A stretch of 24,457 bases of DNA from Bacteroidales bacterium (GTDB lineage Bacteria > Bacteroidota > Bacteroidia > Bacteroidales > Bacteroidaceae): contig SFJN01000019.1 in the NCBI GenBank assembly GCA_004555055.1, forward strand, positions 1 to 24,457, in the 5' to 3' direction. Below the pieces are notes generated by a model. The model worked only from the letters and a program-made list of their open reading frames with translations, was not told where the DNA came from and did no database searches. Both the position numbers and the translations under genes were made by a program. Positions 15,281 to 22,613 of this stretch are shown here, in pieces (position 1 is the stretch's first letter; the number at the start of each line of letters is the position of its first letter).

Positions 15281-16210
15281 ATGAAACGCTACATCCTCTC
15301 ACTCCTCGTTGCCATCGCCACCAGCATCCCGACCTTCGGCATGAGTCTAAGGGATGCACAGGCACAGGCCTACTTTCTCTCCGACAAGATGGCCTACGAG
15401 CTCAACCTCACCCCCCAACAGTACGACCAGGTATACCAGGTGAATCTCGAATATTTCCTTAGCGTCAACTCGCCCAGCGACCTTGACGGCATATGGTGGA
15501 GATACCGCAACACCGACCTCAGCTATATCCTCTACGACTGGCAGTGGCGCCTCTATCGCGCAGCCGACTACTTCATCCGTCCGCTGAGCTGGGTACGCGG
15601 CGCATGGTATTGCTCCCTTTGGGACCGCTACCACCGCGACTATTTCTTCTACCACCGTCCGACAGTCTACGTACACTGCCACGGCGGACTCTGGCACGGA
15701 CGCCACCACAACACTCCCTCGCCCTTCATCGGACACCGTCCGCCAAATCACCATGGAGGAATGAATGTCAGCTGGGGAAAGCCCGGAAAGCCCGGACATC
15801 AGGGCTACCATCCTGACAACCACGGTCGTCCTGGTGGCAACAACGGATACAACCCCGGAAACGGCGGCAACCGTCCCGGCGGTAACAACGGATACAACCC
15901 CGGAAACGACGGTAACCGTCCCGGCGGTAACAACGGATACCCCCCTGGAAACGGCGGTAACCGTCCCGGCGGTAACAACGGATACAAGCCTGGAAACAGC
16001 GGTAACCGTCCTGGCGGAAACAACGGATACAACCCTGGAAACGGCGGTAACCGTCCCGGCGGCAACAACGGATACAACCCTGGAAACAGCAGCCGTCCAA
16101 GTAGCGGACGTGGCGGAAACAGCATGAGCAACTCGCGCAGCGGACGCACACAGCAAAGCGCCACCTCGCGCGGAGGACGCAGCTTCAGCAGTGAAAGAAC
16201 GTCAAGATAA
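15281..16210 (+). CDS. Secreted protein with aromatic N-domain and Gly/Asn/Pro tandem repeats
   Basis: I do not know its function. A signal peptide covers about residues 1-20. Residues 21-140 form a compact domain rich in Tyr and Trp, with the run LSDKMAYELNLTPQQYDQV that resembles the start of other Bacteroidetes exported proteins. After a His/Pro/Gly linker, residues 182-270 hold six repeats of 15 residues of the type GNRPGGNNGYNPGNG, then a Ser/Arg/Gly tail with net positive charge. There is no cysteine pair or lipobox, so it is probably periplasmic or extracellular. The tail could bind polyanions or span a matrix; this is inference. It has its own promoter and lies 75 nt ahead of the rubredoxin gene. 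Confidence 0.8.
   Translation: MKRYILSLLVAIATSIPTFGMSLRDAQAQAYFLSDKMAYELNLTPQQYDQVYQVNLEYFLSVNSPSDLDGIWWRYRNTDLSYILYDWQWRLYRAADYFIRPLSWVRGAWYCSLWDRYHRDYFFYHRPTVYVHCHGGLWHGRHHNTPSPFIGHRPPNHHGGMNVSWGKPGKPGHQGYHPDNHGRPGGNNGYNPGNGGNRPGGNNGYNPGNDGNRPGGNNGYPPGNGGNRPGGNNGYKPGNSGNRPGGNNGYNPGNGGNRPGGNNGYNPGNSSRPSSGRGGNSMSNSRSGRTQQSATSRGGRSFSSERTSR
15824..16090 (+). repeat. Six tandem 45-bp repeats within the gene
   Basis: The DNA repeats with period 45, encoding GNRPGGNNGYxPGNx. Copies differ mainly at the residue after Tyr (Asn, Pro or Lys) and at the last residue (Gly, Asp or Ser), while the NRPGGNNGY core is nearly unchanged at the DNA level. The first copy lacks the leading Asn. Copy number is likely to vary between strains. 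Confidence 0.9.
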
Positions 16211-16285
16211 CGTCTTCCCCCCCGGTTGCTGTAACCACAGAAAGCCAAGTATTTTTAAACAACCACTAAAGAAACAGACACTATT

Positions 16286-16447
16286 ATGAAAACTTACGTT
16301 TGCGACGTCTGCGGCTGGGAGTACAATCCCGCCGAAGGACTGCCCGAGGCCGGCATTGCTCCCGGCACACCTTTCGAGGAACTTCCCGAAGACTTTGAAT
16401 GTCCCCTCTGCGGAGTAGGCAAAGACGAGTTCTCCGTAGCAGAATAA
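16286..16447 (+). CDS. Rubredoxin, 53 residues
   Basis: The reading frame starts at ATG 16286 and ends at TAA 16447. It has the rubredoxin iron site as two CxxC pairs: VCDVCG (5-10) and CPLCG (39-43), with the conserved Tyr13 and Asn14, GIAPGTPFEELPEDF between them, and the normal length of about 53. Rubredoxins carry single electrons from an oxidoreductase to peroxide- or oxygen-detoxifying enzymes in anaerobes. It is short of any 60-residue cutoff and easily missed. It lies 75 nt after the repeat protein with no clear promoter and is closed by a strong terminator (16457-16506), so it is probably the last gene of that transcript. Confidence 0.97.
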   Translation: MKTYVCDVCGWEYNPAEGLPEAGIAPGTPFEELPEDFECPLCGVGKDEFSVAE

Positions 16448-16456
16448 CCTAAATAC

Positions 16457-16506
16457 AGTGTCCTGTAAATTCACTCTCAACGAGACAATTTACAGGGCAC
16501 TTTTTC
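16457..16506 (+). terminator. Terminator after rubredoxin
   Basis: AGTGTCCTGTAAATT (16457-16471) and AATTTACAGGGCACT (16487-16501) pair over 15 positions with one G-U, around a 15-nt loop, followed by a T-rich tail. Confidence 0.88.
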
Positions 16507-16558
16507 TATCATTACGGCTGAAGGACAAGCGTTACAATACAAGAGAACGCCACAATAC

Positions 16559-16589
16559 TTGCAAATCCGGAGATTTTACCGTACTTTTG
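16559..16589 (+). promoter_or_regulatory. Promoter for the dehydrogenase gene
   Basis: TTG (16559-16561) lies 20 nt before TACTTTTG (16582-16589). The leader to the ATG at 16678 would be about 80 nt. Confidence 0.65.
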
Positions 16590-16677
16590 CCAGCAGAAAG
16601 GGAAGAAAAGTGGCAAAGTCATATGCCGACTCATAGAACCTCCCTCGGACATATCTTTCTGACAAAACCACTGCAAC

Positions 16678-17412
16678 ATGAACTCCAAACGAGCTATCAT
16701 CATGGGTGCCACGTCCGGCATCGGACGCTGCGTGGCCCTCGGACTCCTCCGCCAGGGCTGGACCATCGGCGTGGCAGGTCGCCGCACCGAAGCACTTGAA
16801 AGCCTGAAGGCTGTTGACCCAGAGCATGTATTCACGCGTACCATTGACGTTACTTGCCCAGACGCACCAAAACACCTTAGAGCCCTCATTGACGAAATGG
16901 GTGGCATGGACCTCTACTTCCACAGTTCCGGCTGCGGACACCAAAACACGGAGCTTGAACCTGCCATCGAAGACCGCACACTGATGACGAACGCCTTCGG
17001 CTTTACGCAGATGGTGGGCGAAGCATTCCGCTATTTCCGCGATGCCCACTGCCCCGGACGCATCGCCGTCATTACCAGCATCGCAGGCACCAAAGGTCTG
17101 GGAGCGGCACCGGCATACTCCGCCACCAAACGTTTCCAATGGACCTATATCGATGCCCTCGCACAACTGGCACGGATGGAAGAACTCGACATACGGTTCA
17201 CGGACATCCGACCAGGATTCGTACGCACCGCACTCATCGCAGACAAGGATTACCCGCTGCAGATGGCACCGGCAAGCGTGGCCGGACACATCATCAGTGC
17301 ACTTGAAAAAGGGCGGAGGGTGACCACCATCGATTGGCGTTACCGACTTCTGTGCTTTTTCTGGCGCTTGGTTCCACGCTGTCTTTGGGAGCGCATGCAT
17401 ATCATACGCTAA
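16678..17412 (+). CDS. Short-chain dehydrogenase/reductase
   Basis: A classical SDR of 244 residues. The cofactor motif GATSGIG (10-16) opens a Rossmann fold, Arg35-Arg36 after the second strand suggest NADPH use, Asn105 and Ser134 are in place, and the catalytic pair is Tyr147 and Lys151 in YSATK. The last 25 residues are rich in Trp, Phe and Arg and may touch a membrane. Substrate is unknown. The stop codon is part of a 20-bp imperfect tandem repeat. The GNAT gene follows after 69 nt with no promoter seen. Confidence 0.93.
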   Translation: MNSKRAIIMGATSGIGRCVALGLLRQGWTIGVAGRRTEALESLKAVDPEHVFTRTIDVTCPDAPKHLRALIDEMGGMDLYFHSSGCGHQNTELEPAIEDRTLMTNAFGFTQMVGEAFRYFRDAHCPGRIAVITSIAGTKGLGAAPAYSATKRFQWTYIDALAQLARMEELDIRFTDIRPGFVRTALIADKDYPLQMAPASVAGHIISALEKGRRVTTIDWRYRLLCFFWRLVPRCLWERMHIIR

Positions 17413-17434
17413 ACATGCGCATCATACGGTAAAT
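17395..17434 (+). repeat. 20-bp imperfect tandem repeat over the dehydrogenase stop codon
   Basis: Two 20-bp units starting at 17395 and 17415 agree at 16 of 20 positions. The first encodes Met-His-Ile-Ile-Arg-stop, the second would encode Met-Arg-Ile-Ile-Arg-stop. The layout resembles the duplication at the lpxC stop, though the sequences are unrelated. Confidence 0.75.
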
Positions 17435-17481
17435 GATGTCCCACTTTTAGCACACATCACCAACACAATCGCCAAAAGAAC

Positions 17482-18000
17482 ATGCCTTATACCATACGCC
17501 GTGCCGAAACGCAGGATGCCCCAGTACTGTGCAGCATCTATGCCCCCTACGTCGCCCACACGGCGGTTTCGTTTGAATATACCGCACCCGACGCGCAAGA
17601 ATTTGCCCGCCGCATCGCAGACATCAGTGTACACTACCCTTATCTTGTAGCGGTCGACGATGCCACCGGACAGCCTGTGGCCTATGCCTATGCCCATGCC
17701 TTGCACGAGCGCGCCGCATTCCAATACTGCGCCGAAGCCTCGGTCTATGTCCACCCCCGGCATCATGGCCAAGGATTGGCAAAAATGCTTTACGCACGGC
17801 TCGAAGACCTTCTGCGCCAGCAGGGTGTACAGCAACTTTATGTCTGCATCACCACCGTCACCCATCCCGACCCCTACGTCACATCCACCAGTATCGACGT
17901 CCACCGGCATCTCGGTTTTGAACAGGTAGGCCGTTTCGATGCCTGCGGATGGAAGTTCGGACGGTGGTACGACGTCACTTGGCTGCGGAAACGTCTTTGA
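17482..18000 (+). CDS. GNAT-family N-acetyltransferase, phosphinothricin acetyltransferase-like
   Basis: The 172-residue protein has the order of Pat/YwnH-type acetyltransferases: IRRAETQDAPVLCSIY at the start, the acetyl-CoA-binding segment VYVHPRHHGQGLAKML (112-127, with the Q/RxxGxG/A pattern), and FEQVGRF near the end. It should acetylate an amine such as an amino acid analogue using acetyl-CoA; the real substrate is not readable. The ATG at 17482 follows an A-rich stretch. It sits between the dehydrogenase and the flavoprotein in one direction and may share their transcript. Confidence 0.88.
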   Translation: MPYTIRRAETQDAPVLCSIYAPYVAHTAVSFEYTAPDAQEFARRIADISVHYPYLVAVDDATGQPVAYAYAHALHERAAFQYCAEASVYVHPRHHGQGLAKMLYARLEDLLRQQGVQQLYVCITTVTHPDPYVTSTSIDVHRHLGFEQVGRFDACGWKFGRWYDVTWLRKRL

Positions 18001-18133
18001 CCTTTTCATCAAGAACAATCCACAAACACATCACGAAAACCTGGGGGACATCAAGGTATGTCCGATGCTACACAGGCATCCGGATTGACCGGTGAACCAC
18101 CTTTTCCCTCCACAAAATACTGATCTCAAAAAT

Positions 18134-19078
18134 ATGGAAACACGCATTACACAACTTTTCGGCATCAGCAAACCCATCATCTCCGGCGGCATGGTCTGGT
18201 GCAGCGGATGGCGACTGGCCTCAGCAGTCAGCAACGCCGGCGGACTGGGATTGCTGGGAGCAGGCAGCATGCACCCCGAAACCCTGGCCTACCACATCGA
18301 CCGCATGCACGAACATACCAACGGCACATGGGGTGTAAACCTCCCCCTGATGTATCCGGAGATAGAGAAGGTCATCGACCTGATTATAGAACGCGGCGTA
18401 AAGGTGGTATTTACCTCTGCTGGCAGTCCGAAGAAGTATACGGCCCGTTTCCACAATGCCGGCATCAAAGTGGCCCATGTAGTGTCGAGCAGCCGCTTTG
18501 CTGCGAAATGCGAAGAGGCGGGTGTGGATGCTGTGGTGGCGGAAGGCTTTGAAGCCGGCGGCCACAATGGGCGCGAAGAACTGACAACCATGGCTCTGAT
18601 TCCTCAGGTACGGCGTGCCACAAGCCTGCCCCTCATTGCAGCGGGAGGCATCGGAAGCGGCGAAGCCATGTTGGCAGCCATGGCATTGGGTGCCGAAGGT
18701 GTGCAGCTCGGCACCCTCTTTGCCCTCAGCGCAGAGAGTTCGGCCCATGATGCCTTCAAGGAATACTGCATCTCGCTCCCCGAAGACGCTACGATGCTTG
18801 CCCTGAAAGCGATTTCACCCACACGCCTGGCACGCAATCCCCTCTTCCAGCGCATCGCCGAGGCCGAGGCCAGTGGCGAAGGTGTGGAAACCCTGCGACA
18901 GATTCTGGGAGAAAAGGCGGCAAAACGCGCCATCTTCGAGGGTGATGTCGAAAACGGCGAGGTGGAAATCGGACAGGTGGTGGCACAGGTGAAGCGCATC
19001 GACACCGTGGCTGAAATCTTCCGACGGATTGAAAGGGAGTATGCCGGAGCGATGGAGCGGCTGCAGCTTTTGAACTGA
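18134..19078 (+). CDS. FMN-dependent FabK / nitronate monooxygenase family protein
   Basis: The protein is a TIM-barrel flavoenzyme of the group shared by enoyl-ACP reductase FabK and nitronate monooxygenase. Counting from Met at 18134 (314 residues), the flavin phosphate motif AAGGIGSGEAML lies at 169-180, and GFEAGGHNG (138-146) contains His144, the position of the FabK active-site His. FabK would complete the last step of fatty-acid elongation; nitronate monooxygenase would oxidise nitronates. Family signatures do not separate the two. An upstream in-frame ATG (18092) adds 14 residues unlike the family, so the later start is preferred. A perfect hairpin at 19179-19225 ends the transcript. 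Confidence 0.88.
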   Translation: METRITQLFGISKPIISGGMVWCSGWRLASAVSNAGGLGLLGAGSMHPETLAYHIDRMHEHTNGTWGVNLPLMYPEIEKVIDLIIERGVKVVFTSAGSPKKYTARFHNAGIKVAHVVSSSRFAAKCEEAGVDAVVAEGFEAGGHNGREELTTMALIPQVRRATSLPLIAAGGIGSGEAMLAAMALGAEGVQLGTLFALSAESSAHDAFKEYCISLPEDATMLALKAISPTRLARNPLFQRIAEAEASGEGVETLRQILGEKAAKRAIFEGDVENGEVEIGQVVAQVKRIDTVAEIFRRIEREYAGAMERLQLLN

Positions 19079-19178
19079 CACCAACGAATTCACCCCACCC
19101 ATTTCCCCTATTCTTTTACCCGAAGTACTGCAAAGCGCCCCGTCCTTCAGCCCCCCTTCAGCAAAAGAGTAATACAGA

Positions 19179-19225
19179 CAACCGCCCCCACGACATTGTA
19201 ATCGTGGGGGCGGTTGTGTTGTTTT
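19179..19225 (+). terminator. Terminator after the FabK-like gene
   Basis: CAACCGCCCCCACGA (19179-19193) and TCGTGGGGGCGGTTG (19202-19216) form a perfect 15-bp GC-rich stem with an 8-nt loop, followed by TGTTGTTTT. The minus-strand side has no immediate T-tract. Confidence 0.9.
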
Positions 19226-19256
19226 ATGGGATTATATCATGAAGCGGCACAAGGAA

Positions 19257-20762
19257 TCAGAATACGCCGAGTTTGCCGTAAACAATCAGGAGACTGTAGG
19301 CAAGGGTAAGGGAAACGACACCTACAATAAGGCCGACCTTGGTCATCTGCGAGGTCTTCACCAGACCTGTCGAATAGGCAATGGCATTGGGAGGAGTGGA
19401 GATGGGCAGTGCCATGGCAAAGCTGGCGCTGAGGGCGAGACCCACAACAAGGGTGGTGACACCACCGATGGGGGCAAGCTGCTCCTTCATACCCTCACCT
19501 ACAGTGATGAGAATGGGCACCATGAGTGCGGCACTGGCGGAATTGCTGATGAAGGTGCTGAGGAGCCAGCAGATGAGTCCGGCACCGATGAGCACGAGGA
19601 ACACGGGGAAAGTGTCGAAAGGAATGCTTTCCACCATGGCACGGGCAAGACCCGACTGGCGCATTCCGGTACCGAGGGCAAAACCTCCGGCCACCATCCA
19701 AAGTACACTCCAGTCGATATGCTTGATGTCCTCGGAGGTTACAATACCGAGGGCCGTGAAGGCACCAACGGGGAAGAGGGCCACAACATAAGAGTTGATA
19801 CCGAAGATCTTTTCACCCATCCAAAGGAAGATGGTCAGAGCCATAACGATGTAGATGGCGTTGGTCTGCCAACCCTTCTTTGCTCCGCCTTCAATCTTGA
19901 ACTCCAGGCGGTTGCTGGTGAAACTGTAAAGATTGAGCAGCAGGGCCCAGCTGATGACAAGGATGACAAGCATAAGGGGGACCATCATAATCATCCAGTC
20001 GAGGAAGCCGATATTGATGCCTGCATCCTTGAGGGCACCGAGGGCAATACCGTTGGGAGGGGTACCGATGGGGGTGGCGATACCACCGATGTTACATCCG
20101 ATAGGGATGGCAAGGGCAAGTGCGATGCGTCCGCGCTCGCTATCGGGCAGTGTACGGAATACGGGGGCAAGGAAGGTGAGCATCATGGCTGCCGTGGCAG
20201 TGTTGCTGACGAACATCGAGAAGATGGCGGTGACAAGCATAAAACCGAAGAGCACAACCTTGGCACGGGTACCGAAAGGCTTGAGCATCACGCGGGCAAG
20301 GCTCACGTCGACACCACTCTTCGAGGCCACAAGAGCCAGGATGAAACCACCCATGAAGAGCATGACGGTGGGGTCAGCGAAGGCTGCGATGATGTCCTTG
20401 TAAGGAATCAGACCCTGAAGCTGCTCCACACCTTTGGCATTCACTTCGGTGGCAGCACCGGCATAGTTGTTGATATCGATGAGCATCGAAATCGACGAAT
20501 CGCTCACGGTAAAGAGCATGACAACGATGATGAGTACTGAGGTGACCCATGCGGGCACACCTTCCGTAATCCACATCAATGCAGCAAAGGCAAAGATGGA
20601 AATCATGCGCTGTTCGATGACGGTGAGGCCAGGTATTCCGAAGCAGGCTGTGGGAAGGTTCCACAAAAGGAGCGACAGAATGATTACAGCCGTGATCTTG
20701 ATAAATCTCACGACGTCAAACTGAGAAGAAAAGGATGGACTTTCTTTACTGGATGTTTCCAT
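19257..20762 (-). CDS. SLC13/DASS-type sodium-coupled anion symporter
   Basis: The 501-residue membrane protein belongs to the divalent-anion sodium symporters (dicarboxylate, sulfate or related). The two sodium/substrate signatures are present as an inverted-repeat pair: SNT (186-188) in FVSNTATAA with TPIGTPPNGIALG (230-242), and SNS (406-408) in FISNSASAA with PISTPPNAIAYSTG (453-466). About 11-12 hydrophobic segments are visible, beginning near residue 21. Succinate or another C4-dicarboxylate is the usual substrate in this group, but the motifs alone do not fix it. It converges on the FabK-like gene. Confidence 0.92.
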   Translation of the reverse strand: METSSKESPSFSSQFDVVRFIKITAVIILSLLLWNLPTACFGIPGLTVIEQRMISIFAFAALMWITEGVPAWVTSVLIIVVMLFTVSDSSISMLIDINNYAGAATEVNAKGVEQLQGLIPYKDIIAAFADPTVMLFMGGFILALVASKSGVDVSLARVMLKPFGTRAKVVLFGFMLVTAIFSMFVSNTATAAMMLTFLAPVFRTLPDSERGRIALALAIPIGCNIGGIATPIGTPPNGIALGALKDAGINIGFLDWMIMMVPLMLVILVISWALLLNLYSFTSNRLEFKIEGGAKKGWQTNAIYIVMALTIFLWMGEKIFGINSYVVALFPVGAFTALGIVTSEDIKHIDWSVLWMVAGGFALGTGMRQSGLARAMVESIPFDTFPVFLVLIGAGLICWLLSTFISNSASAALMVPILITVGEGMKEQLAPIGGVTTLVVGLALSASFAMALPISTPPNAIAYSTGLVKTSQMTKVGLIVGVVSLTLAYSLLIVYGKLGVF

Positions 20763-20873
20763 AGGTTTTATAGTGAGTATTTGTTTTCATAGCGGACATT
20801 CCTGTGTATCGAAAGAGCTCATAGCGGGATACCCTTCAGTTCAAAAAAGAGGCAAACAGGAGCAAAACGCGTG

Positions 20874-20881
20874 CAAATATA
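20874..20881 (-). promoter_or_regulatory. Promoter -7 element for the SLC13 transporter
   Basis: TATATTTG on the minus strand matches TAnnTTTG. The -33 region is not clear. Leader about 105 nt. Confidence 0.5.
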
Positions 20882-21055
20882 CGAAGTTTTCGATGATAGA
20901 GTGTTATCCATACATGAAAAAAGCCGCTTTCACCGCCCGACACAGACGATTTTGACAAATACCTTATGGTACCGGCGCGAAACAGCAACACTCACACAGT
21001 CAGGCACAACCCATCGTTTCTGCACAGAAACTGATTAGACCCAACAAAATAATGA

Positions 21056-21230
21056 ACAAAGAAAAAGCATCCTCTATCTTCACAGACCGGGGATGCTTGA
21101 ACTATATGAATGAACAGTTAAATGTTTTCGACGTGCCAACCAATAAGCGAATCACATTGGCGCATAGGGCACAGTCTTGCTAACACACATTGGTATCGCT
21201 CGTAGTGAGGGACACACAGAATTCAATATG
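21056..21230 (-). ncRNA. Candidate small RNA, about 175 nt, 6S-like outline
   Basis: A -7 element TAATTTTG on the minus strand (21237-21244) would start a transcript near 21230. Its 5' end ATAT(T)GAAT (21221-21229) pairs with ATTCATAT (21104-21111) as a closing stem with one bulge. A terminal hairpin follows: GACTGTGCC/GGCACGTC (21168-21176 with 21130-21137) and CCAAT/ATTGG (21140-21144 with 21156-21160) around an 11-nt loop. Between closing stem and hairpin lies an open, unequal internal loop. The transcript would end at AAGCATCC/GGATGCTT (21065-21072, 21091-21098) followed by TTTTTC. Length and closing-stem, bubble, terminal-stem order resemble 6S RNA, but I could not match conserved 6S bases. 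No protein gene lies on this strand for the terminator to serve. Confidence 0.45.
21060..21098 (-). terminator. Minus-strand terminator of the candidate RNA
   Basis: AAGCATCC (21065-21072) and GGATGCTT (21091-21098) form an 8-bp stem with an 18-nt loop; on the minus strand it runs into TTTTTCTTTG. Confidence 0.6.
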
Positions 21231-21236
21231 ACGTTG

Positions 21237-21244
21237 CAAAATTA
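21237..21244 (-). promoter_or_regulatory. Promoter -7 element of the candidate RNA
   Basis: TAATTTTG matches TAnnTTTG on the minus strand; the -33 region is T-rich (TCTTTTC) without a perfect TTTG. Confidence 0.45.
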
Positions 21245-21392
21245 CATGAATGAGAGGGAAAAGAAAAAGAAAATCCGCATTATCGACCAATTAATCCGCG
21301 TTTTCGACCAAATAATTCAAAAAAGTCCTGTTTGACATCCTATCGGGGAAAGACGAAAATCCATAAGGCTTGTTATTTTCTACCGGAAAATC

Positions 21393-21424
21393 TTTGTGGG
21401 ACTTCCATATTTTGTATAACTTTG
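21393..21424 (+). promoter_or_regulatory. Consensus promoter for the cation efflux gene
   Basis: TTTG (21393-21396) and TAACTTTG (21417-21424) are separated by 20 nt, a near-ideal Bacteroidetes promoter. The leader to ATG 21467 is about 35 nt. Confidence 0.8.
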
Positions 21425-21466
21425 CACCTATAGCTTACGGTTTTAGTATCAGAATCAGAAAGAGAA

Positions 21467-22381
21467 ATGAACGACCAGCGCAACAAATCCATCTACCGTG
21501 TCACCTTATGGGGTGCCATCGTGAATTTCATCCTTGTGGCATTGAAATTCGTTGCCGGTATATTAGGACATTCGGCGGCAATGATTGCCGATGCCGTCCA
21601 CTCGTTGAGCGACTTGCTCACCGATTTCATTGTCGTCTTCTTCGTGCGCATCAGCAGCAAGCCCGCCGATGAAGACCACCACTACGGGCACGGCAAATAC
21701 GAGACACTCGCCACGCTCCTCGTCGGAGGCAGCCTGCTGGCAGTGGGCATCCTGCTGCTGAAGGACAGCGTGGAGAAGATTGTCGACGCCATCCATGGCA
21801 ACCCGCCCATCGTGCCCGGAGCCATCGCCTTTGGGGCTGCGGTTGCGAGCATTGTCCTCAAGGAATTCATCTACCGGGTCACCGTCCGTGTGGGACGCGA
21901 GGTAAAGAGCGACGCCGTCATCGCCAATGCCTGGCACCATCGCACCGATGCTTTGTCGAGTATCGGTACGGGAGTGGGCATCGGCGGTGCACTCCTTCTG
22001 GGCAGCGACTGGGCAGTCCTTGACCCCATTGCAGCCTCGGTGGTAAGCATTCTCATCCTTTTCACCGCCATCAAGATTATGGGCGGGGCACTCAACGAGC
22101 TGCTTGAAAAGAGCCTACCCAAGGATGTGGAGGCAAGCATACGAAGGATTGTAGAGGAGGATACAGAATTCCAGTGCCTGCACAATCTGCGCACGCGTTC
22201 CATCGGCAACGTATACTCCATAGAAATGCACCTGCGCATGGACGGCAATGTTTCGCTCTTCGACGCGCATCAGCATTCCGTACTGCTCGAACGGCGCCTG
22301 CGCTTTGAAGACGGAAACTCCGGGGCAGGCCACGCCTCCCACCACGGACAGCAAAGGCTGACAGCCACATTTCTTCAGTAG
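21467..22381 (+). CDS. Cation diffusion facilitator, zinc-type metal exporter
   Basis: A 304-residue CDF transporter that exports divalent metal against protons across the inner membrane. About six hydrophobic segments lie between 12 and 208. The transport site is of the HD-HD type seen in zinc CDFs: His45 and Asp49 in HSLSD, His157 and Asp161 in HHRTD; a DD-HD site as in FieF/YiiP is absent. HHYGHGKYE (71-79) is the family loop motif. The cytoplasmic domain begins near 215 and runs normally to ERRLR (275-279), then reads GHASHHGQ (288-295) where relatives have the last strand of type HVSLHIEP, and adds a short non-conserved tail. The end may have drifted. A strong terminator follows. Confidence 0.92.
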   Translation: MNDQRNKSIYRVTLWGAIVNFILVALKFVAGILGHSAAMIADAVHSLSDLLTDFIVVFFVRISSKPADEDHHYGHGKYETLATLLVGGSLLAVGILLLKDSVEKIVDAIHGNPPIVPGAIAFGAAVASIVLKEFIYRVTVRVGREVKSDAVIANAWHHRTDALSSIGTGVGIGGALLLGSDWAVLDPIAASVVSILILFTAIKIMGGALNELLEKSLPKDVEASIRRIVEEDTEFQCLHNLRTRSIGNVYSIEMHLRMDGNVSLFDAHQHSVLLERRLRFEDGNSGAGHASHHGQQRLTATFLQ

Positions 22382-22412
22382 AAGACACGCGCTCATACAC
22401 CCAGCATCGCAC

Positions 22413-22478
22413 AAAAGGCTCCGCATCATACCTGCATTTTCCGGAACGCAGCATGAAGCGGAGCCTTTTCTTTTATTT
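22413..22478 (+). terminator. Terminator between convergent cation-efflux and CstA-like genes
   Basis: AAAAGGCTCCGC (22413-22424) and GCGGAGCCTTTT (22458-22469) form a perfect 12-bp stem with an inner CTGC/GCAG pair, followed by CTTTTATTT. The A-run before the stem gives a T-run on the minus strand, so it may also serve the CstA gene. A further 8-bp inverted repeat, GCACCATC/GATGGTGC, lies at 22549-22586 without a T-tract. Confidence 0.88.
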
Positions 22479-22613
22479 GGGAGGGCGGATATATGCCCGC
22501 CTATTAGCCTTTTCTGGGGGCATGTGCAGCGTCCGTACCCCACAAACTGCACCATCAACCACCCGTAAGACAGCCATAGATGGTGCCATCAATGATAGCA
22601 GTCTGCAATCGCG

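Larger units (their letters stand above)
20763..21466. other. Intergenic region with promoters and a candidate small RNA
   Basis: 704 bp without a credible protein gene; the only longer frame (plus 20773-20955) shows no motif. It contains the transporter promoter (20874-20881), a minus-strand RNA candidate with promoter and terminator (21056-21244) and the cation-efflux promoter (21393-21424). The remainder, about 20885-21050 and 21250-21390, is AT-rich and shows nothing I recognise. Confidence 0.75.

Noticed and set aside
15824..16090. CRISPR-like array
   Set aside because: The repeats are in frame inside a secreted protein gene with no unique spacers.
20773..20955. 60-codon open frame before the SLC13 gene
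   Set aside because: It overlaps the transporter promoter region on the other strand and shows no protein features.
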